Source: Siphonodentalium dalli (lineage: Eukaryota; Mollusca; Scaphopoda; Gadilida; Siphonodentaliidae). Taken from it: a stretch of DNA of 64,000 nucleotides. Under the pieces are notes generated by a model. The model ran no database searches. It was not told the origin of the DNA and worked only from the letters and a program-made list of their open reading frames with translations. The number at the start of each line of letters is the position of its first letter. The stretch's first letter is position 1. Shown piece by piece: positions 59,783 to 64,000 of this stretch. Location of the stretch: NCBI GenBank assembly GCA_032622095.1, contig CP136069.1, positions 100,654,278-100,718,277 on the forward strand, read 5' to 3'. Made by a program: the position numbers and the translations under genes.

Positions 59783-60465
59783 GTGATTCGTCAACAATAC
59801 AGGCTACAGGTCGTACCTTTGGTCGGATCATTATGAAATTTGACATAGCTGTTGACATCAACATTTAGATCGGAATGATTCATTTTGGGGTCATTCGGAA
59901 TAAAAACATGGCTGCAGCGGCCATCTTGGATTTCAAAATTCAATCCATTTAATAGCATGGGCTACAGGTGGTACTGTTCGTCTGATCATCATGAAATTTG
60001 TCATGGATGTTAATATTGACATGTAGATGGGAACGAGTAATTTTGGGATCATTTGGCAAAAAAACATGGCCGCCAGCAACCATCTTGGATTTTACTCTTT
60101 GCATGACTAAATCCTTTGGCACGGGCTACAGGTCGTGCCTTTAGTCGGATCATAATAAAATTTGTCGTGGATGATAACAATGACATGTAGATGGGAACGA
60201 GTCATTTTTAGATCATTCGGCCAAAAATCCTGGCCGCCAGCAGCCATCTTGGATTTTACTCTTTTGCATGACTAAATCCTTTGGCACGGGCTACAGGTCG
60301 TACCTTTAGTCGGACCATCATGAAATTTATCATGGCTGTTGACATTGGGACGTAGATAGGAACGAGTCATTTTAGGGTCATTTGGCCTTAAAACGTGTCC
60401 ACTGTCAGCCATCTTGGATATTTTACTCTTTGCATGACTAAATCCTTTGGCACACCCTACAGTCC
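59783..60465 (-). mobile_element. Pearl/Helentron-like element, third copy, truncated
   Basis: Preceded by a GT-rich microsatellite (59764-59782), it holds the conserved 3' unit (acaggtcgtacctttggtcg) and about four monomers. The 3' terminal palindrome and the unique 5' flank are missing. It has the same inverted orientation as the copy at 48.5-51.1 kb. Confidence 0.8.
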
Positions 60466-62185
60466 ACTTCTTATTTATTTCAATAATAACAAAAAAATTA
60501 TGTTAATTATTAAAGACACAAATATATAAAGAAGCCCACCACCCTTGCCCATTGGTGCTTCTAGCATACCTGTTATCAAACACTTGTTTTAAATTTATTT
60601 CAAAGTCACAATACAATACACCCTGTGCATATGCTAGAATGCTATCTCTTACAATGAAAGTCAGTAAGGCCAGTCTGCTCTGTTGATAATTATCCACATG
60701 TCAAATCTGACAGTGCAGTATCAATAAGCATACAGCTCTCTCTAGCCAGACTGGAGAGGTTTTGTTTTGGTAATTAATTTTGAAATTGAATGTCAAATAT
60801 ATTCCCAGGAGCCTTCAGTCTCTACTCATATGAACTATTACTGGTTACAGGTAAAGGGATTTGTTCAAATGGTGGGTCTGTCGAAATAGGTCATTTATAC
60901 AGTTTTAACACTTCCTTTCAGTGAATTAATTTCTACCCAATGAATGGTTCTGTAGTTATGTGTGTACCACCACCTTTTGTTGATTGAGACTGTTTCTAAT
61001 GGAGACAGCTTTATAAGTTTAAGAATCAGCCACTCACTCCAAAAACTTTAACCCCCTCCATAAGACAAACTATTTGAGTTGTTGAGTTCAAGTTTGGTAC
61101 TGATTATAGTTTAAGCTCACTTGAGGCAAAGTCTCCGGTGGAGCTACCAGGTATAGTCATCACTCCTCATCCATCCGTCCATTAAAAATTGTTTAAACAT
61201 CTTCTCCAGACACATAAAACCGAATGGGTTCATATTTGGTGTGTGGTATTCCCTAGGTGACTCATATTCAGATTTGTTAAAATGAGATCACCAAGTCAAA
61301 TAGTTGCGAAGCCAGGCCTAGGCTATAACTCTTTCCCTCTATAGTAATTCTTCAAACAACTTCTTCTCAAGAACCATTAAGCTTATATTTGCCGGGGTTC
61401 AGATTTATTAAAATTGGGTCACTGGGGCTAACATGGGCAGAGCCAGTGTCAATATCTTTCAAAAAAAATTTAGATTTAATTTTTTTTAGATTTAACTCCT
61501 TTCTCAATTTAACAAAACAAAATAAAAATTTTAAATGAAAAAAAAAACATTTAGATTACACTCCTTGCTTAATTTTTTCATTAAAAAAAAAAAATTCTAT
61601 TAAAATTTAGAACAATTTATTACATTAACAACGTACTGACTATTGTAGTCTTCATAGTCCCAGTCTTCTCTGTCTTTACAGTCTGGTGGAGAATCGACCC
61701 CACAGTCATTGACTGTCTTGTTTCATTATTTCTCTCTCATTCCTAATACAACACTATTATTTTTAAATTCTTTGAAAGCTTACCTCTTACACTGACAACA
61801 ATAAGCTTACCGGAGTCCTGTGTGGATGGTAATTACATCTGATCTTATCTGACATGTTTGATAAATAAATCACAGAACTGAGGAGAATGGGGGTCATTAA
61901 TTTAAATTTAAATATGAGATTAATTCCCATGTATTGTTCTGAGCAGTCTACCTTGTGATCCACTTATCTTTTGCTTTAGAAGGGAGATTGGATCTGCAAC
62001 CATATAATCTCTTTAACTCTTTAAATAAGCATATCCTCCGGAAATCAATAAACGTTTGGATCTCATACTGAGAGGTCCTTGAAAGATGTGAATAGGGGCA
62101 GAGCTTTGAGATTTAAAATTATCCACCCCACCCCAAATACTTTAACCACTTCTTAAGACAAATTATTTGAGATTTTGAATTCAAG
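60466..62185. other. Unassigned DNA
   Basis: 60809-60850 (attcccag acceptor, TTACAG|GTAAAG donor, 42 bp, phase 0) could be a short exon but I do not call it. A/T-rich runs occur at 61470-61620. No other feature. Confidence 0.4.
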
Positions 62186-62189
62186 TTAG

Positions 62190-62310
62190 GTGTGGTCGAA
62201 TTACTATCGGGCCCGGAAGATATTTTTACTGAAGCAATTCTGGTGTCATACGATGCGGAAATGACCTCAAAATAATATATCCAAAATCCATCTTAGGGGG
62301 AAAGTTCAGA
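62190..62310 (+). mobile_element. Fragment of family B end
   Basis: gtgtggtcgaattactatcg with cccggaagatatt, ctggtgtcatacgatgcgg and atatccaaaatccatctta aligns with the outer 120 bp of the left arm at 44333-44450 at reduced identity. Confidence 0.65.
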
Positions 62311-63316
62311 AGTCAAGAAACAACACAGTTTTAGTTATGCTGTTTCCTCTAAAATCGTTCAATAGATGTGTTATTAAACAGTGAAGTATTAAATATGTGT
62401 CCATTTCTGGAAGCAGAAGTATATGTACTCAGAGCTGTTCCACAAATGTGGCAGATCATAATTAATTTTAATATATACAACATGAACACTTTCAAAATGC
62501 ACTGCTATAGAACGATATGAGAGAAAAGCATATAGTACTGGGTAAAATGTGTAGTTCCTAGTTTCCGTTTCTCACAATATTAGTCATAGCTGGCTTCGAT
62601 TCAATGATGGATATTTTTATTTTATCACAAGACTGAATTGTGGTGTACTATGAACCAATTTATCAAAACACTAAGGAGTACCAATCAACTATCTTAAAAA
62701 AAATTATAAACTTGACCAAAATTGCCTACATACTCTTTGGCAGAGGCTGATTATACCTAGACATTATAGTTGGTTATATTCACCAAAGCACATATACCCA
62801 AAAGGTACTACTTTTTCTGAAACCGCATCATGCCGCATTAACTTGCTTATCCCTTTGTCTTATGTAATATATATCTGCTGTACACACAATCACAAATAAC
62901 AACATAGATTGAAATAACTGCTTTATAATGCTGATCACCTGATATTCAGCACAAATATGTGGGGGTATTGGTAAGATATTTTCAAAAAAAATATACTGCA
63001 AACTAATATTGATCATTTCATGGTAGTATTTTTGAGTCGTAAAGTGCAGACTGAAGGAGTTTGAACAAAATTTTCTGATAAGAAACCTGCTTTATAGTAG
63101 CAGCATGGAAATTGGTTTTACATAAAATGCACTTTTACCTTCTCTTTGATATGGTGAGATGGGTTTATTAAAGAGATTATTGTTTATTCCTTAAGGGCAT
63201 GCAATTCGGTTTCTGCATTAAATTCTGTAATTAATCATTATTCCGAACGCAACTACCATGCACTGTGTGGCGAAACATTACTCCATCTGTTGGATGACCA
63301 AAATTCATTTTTTTAG
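62311..63316. other. Unassigned DNA
   Basis: No feature seen. Confidence 0.5.
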
Positions 63317-63363
63317 CCAAACTGTTGGAGGTATTCAAAGCAGAAAACCCAAACTTTAAAGAC
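63317..63363 (+). CDS. Possible exon, relation to upstream gene unproven
   Basis: A 47-bp candidate. The acceptor is cattttttttag-like (ttcatttttttag) and the donor AAAGAC|GTAAAT. After two leading bases it reads KLLEVFKAENPNFKD, a plausible charged helix. It needs an upstream exon ending in phase 1, whereas the exon at 52387-52484 ends in phase 0, so at least one exon is missing in between or this belongs elsewhere. The frame stays open to 63597, so the donor choice is not certain. Confidence 0.3.
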
Positions 63364-64000
63364 GTAAATCATTGGGTTGCAGCATGGCTGCGATTGCATT
63401 ATATTCTGTCACTGTCACTCTATTCTCTTCCATTGCCCAATTTGACGCCTTTTATTTACTACCAACCGATCAACCATGATATTGGTGCCAAAACCCTGTA
63501 TCCCTATTTGATAAATTATCAGTTTAATATAGATAATATGATCATACGTAAACGTAATTTGCGCCCGTTTGTTACTGTTCATGGGATTATCAGATGAATT
63601 TTTATCTTTAGAAGGATTTGATGATAAACCGTAACGTGACACAAGACAATCATATACATGTAAATAATCACATATAACGTAAATGTTTGGCAGATGTCGT
63701 TTATCCTGACCGTACAATACGTGTCTCAGCTGTCTGGCCATCGACGCAGTCCTCAGTGTCTGGAGTTTTGCGTGCCGATGTAGGTTGTGACGTCATGATG
63801 CACGTCTTGATGTCATGACGCCTTAGTGGTTTTCCAAAAAGTTATCTTAAAAGGACTCTGCGATCTTTCAATCGGAACTTATAGTTTCACTTTGTCAGAC
63901 TTAAATTTTGAGAATAATTCATCAATCTTTTAGGCGAAAATACCGTTAGAAAATGGAAGATAATATCTAAAAGGCCAGTAAGGCCCCTATATTCCTCTTT
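63364..64000. other. Unassigned DNA
   Basis: An open frame continues from the candidate exon to 63597, and an opposite-strand frame covers 63415-63741; neither has a recognised motif. Confidence 0.4.

Noticed and set aside
60809-60850. 42-bp phase-0 exon reading EPSVSTHMNYYWLQ
   Set aside because: Splice sites fit and the phase matches the exon at 52484, but it is too short to trust and does not phase with the candidate at 63317.

Overview
This window looks like repeat-dense, AT-rich animal nuclear DNA, most likely from a lophotrochozoan such as a bivalve or other mollusc. The signs are spliced exons with GT/AG borders, animal-type LINEs, a Ty3/gypsy fragment, TTAGGG-like interstitial telomere sequence, and repeat styles known from bivalves (GCCCCCGAC-ended elements, and arrays of about 160 bp with an adjacent microsatellite, as in pearl/Helentron-type elements). 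There is no prokaryotic gene organisation. The species assignment is inference. Apart from four well-supported exons, almost everything recognisable is mobile or repetitive. No tRNA, rRNA or CRISPR array was found. || LAYOUT. 1-3.4 kb: unassigned DNA, a 90-bp-period repeat, an inverted repeat and a duplicated poly-C segment. 3.43-8.37 kb: a large pearl/Helentron-like element with 29 tandem monomers, followed by a short TIR element at 8.39-8.82 kb. 8.8-14 kb: unassigned DNA, a hAT-like end, a reversed gypsy remnant (LTR, polypurine tract, integrase tail) and two 16-bp minisatellites. 13.8-19.45 kb: nested inverted repeats enclosing a 2.6-kb hAT-like element with a perfect 8-bp target duplication, itself holding a second hAT-like element. 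A 123-bp MITE has split one outer arm. 20.1-27.2 kb: a LINE remnant split by a 6.4-kb Sola-like TIR element. That element contains a long inverted repeat with a 42-bp minisatellite and a piggyBac-like MITE in its loop. 29.6-30.6 kb: another long inverted repeat. || HOST GENE. Four plus-strand exons at 33.04, 40.74, 43.32 and 52.39 kb join in a consistent phase (0-0, 0-2, 2-1, 1-0) into 199 codons. They encode a degenerate EF-hand-like segment followed by a charged coiled-coil tail. I cannot name the gene. Candidate further exons at 60.8 and 63.3 kb are weak. Its introns are packed with LINE remnants (33.6-35.0 and 41.3-42.3 kb), TIR elements (37.3-38.0 kb), a second long-inverted-repeat element (44.3-48.5 kb) and an inverted second copy of the pearl/Helentron-like element (48.54-51.10 kb). 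|| 52.6-64 kb: diverged monomers, a tandemly amplified palindromic MITE, tandem duplications, telomere-like sequence, a striking element built from about 20 copies of the 12-bp palindrome GGACTTAAGTCC around a 0.5-kb non-repetitive centre (56.4-58.0 kb), more tandem repeats and a third pearl-like copy (59.8-60.5 kb).
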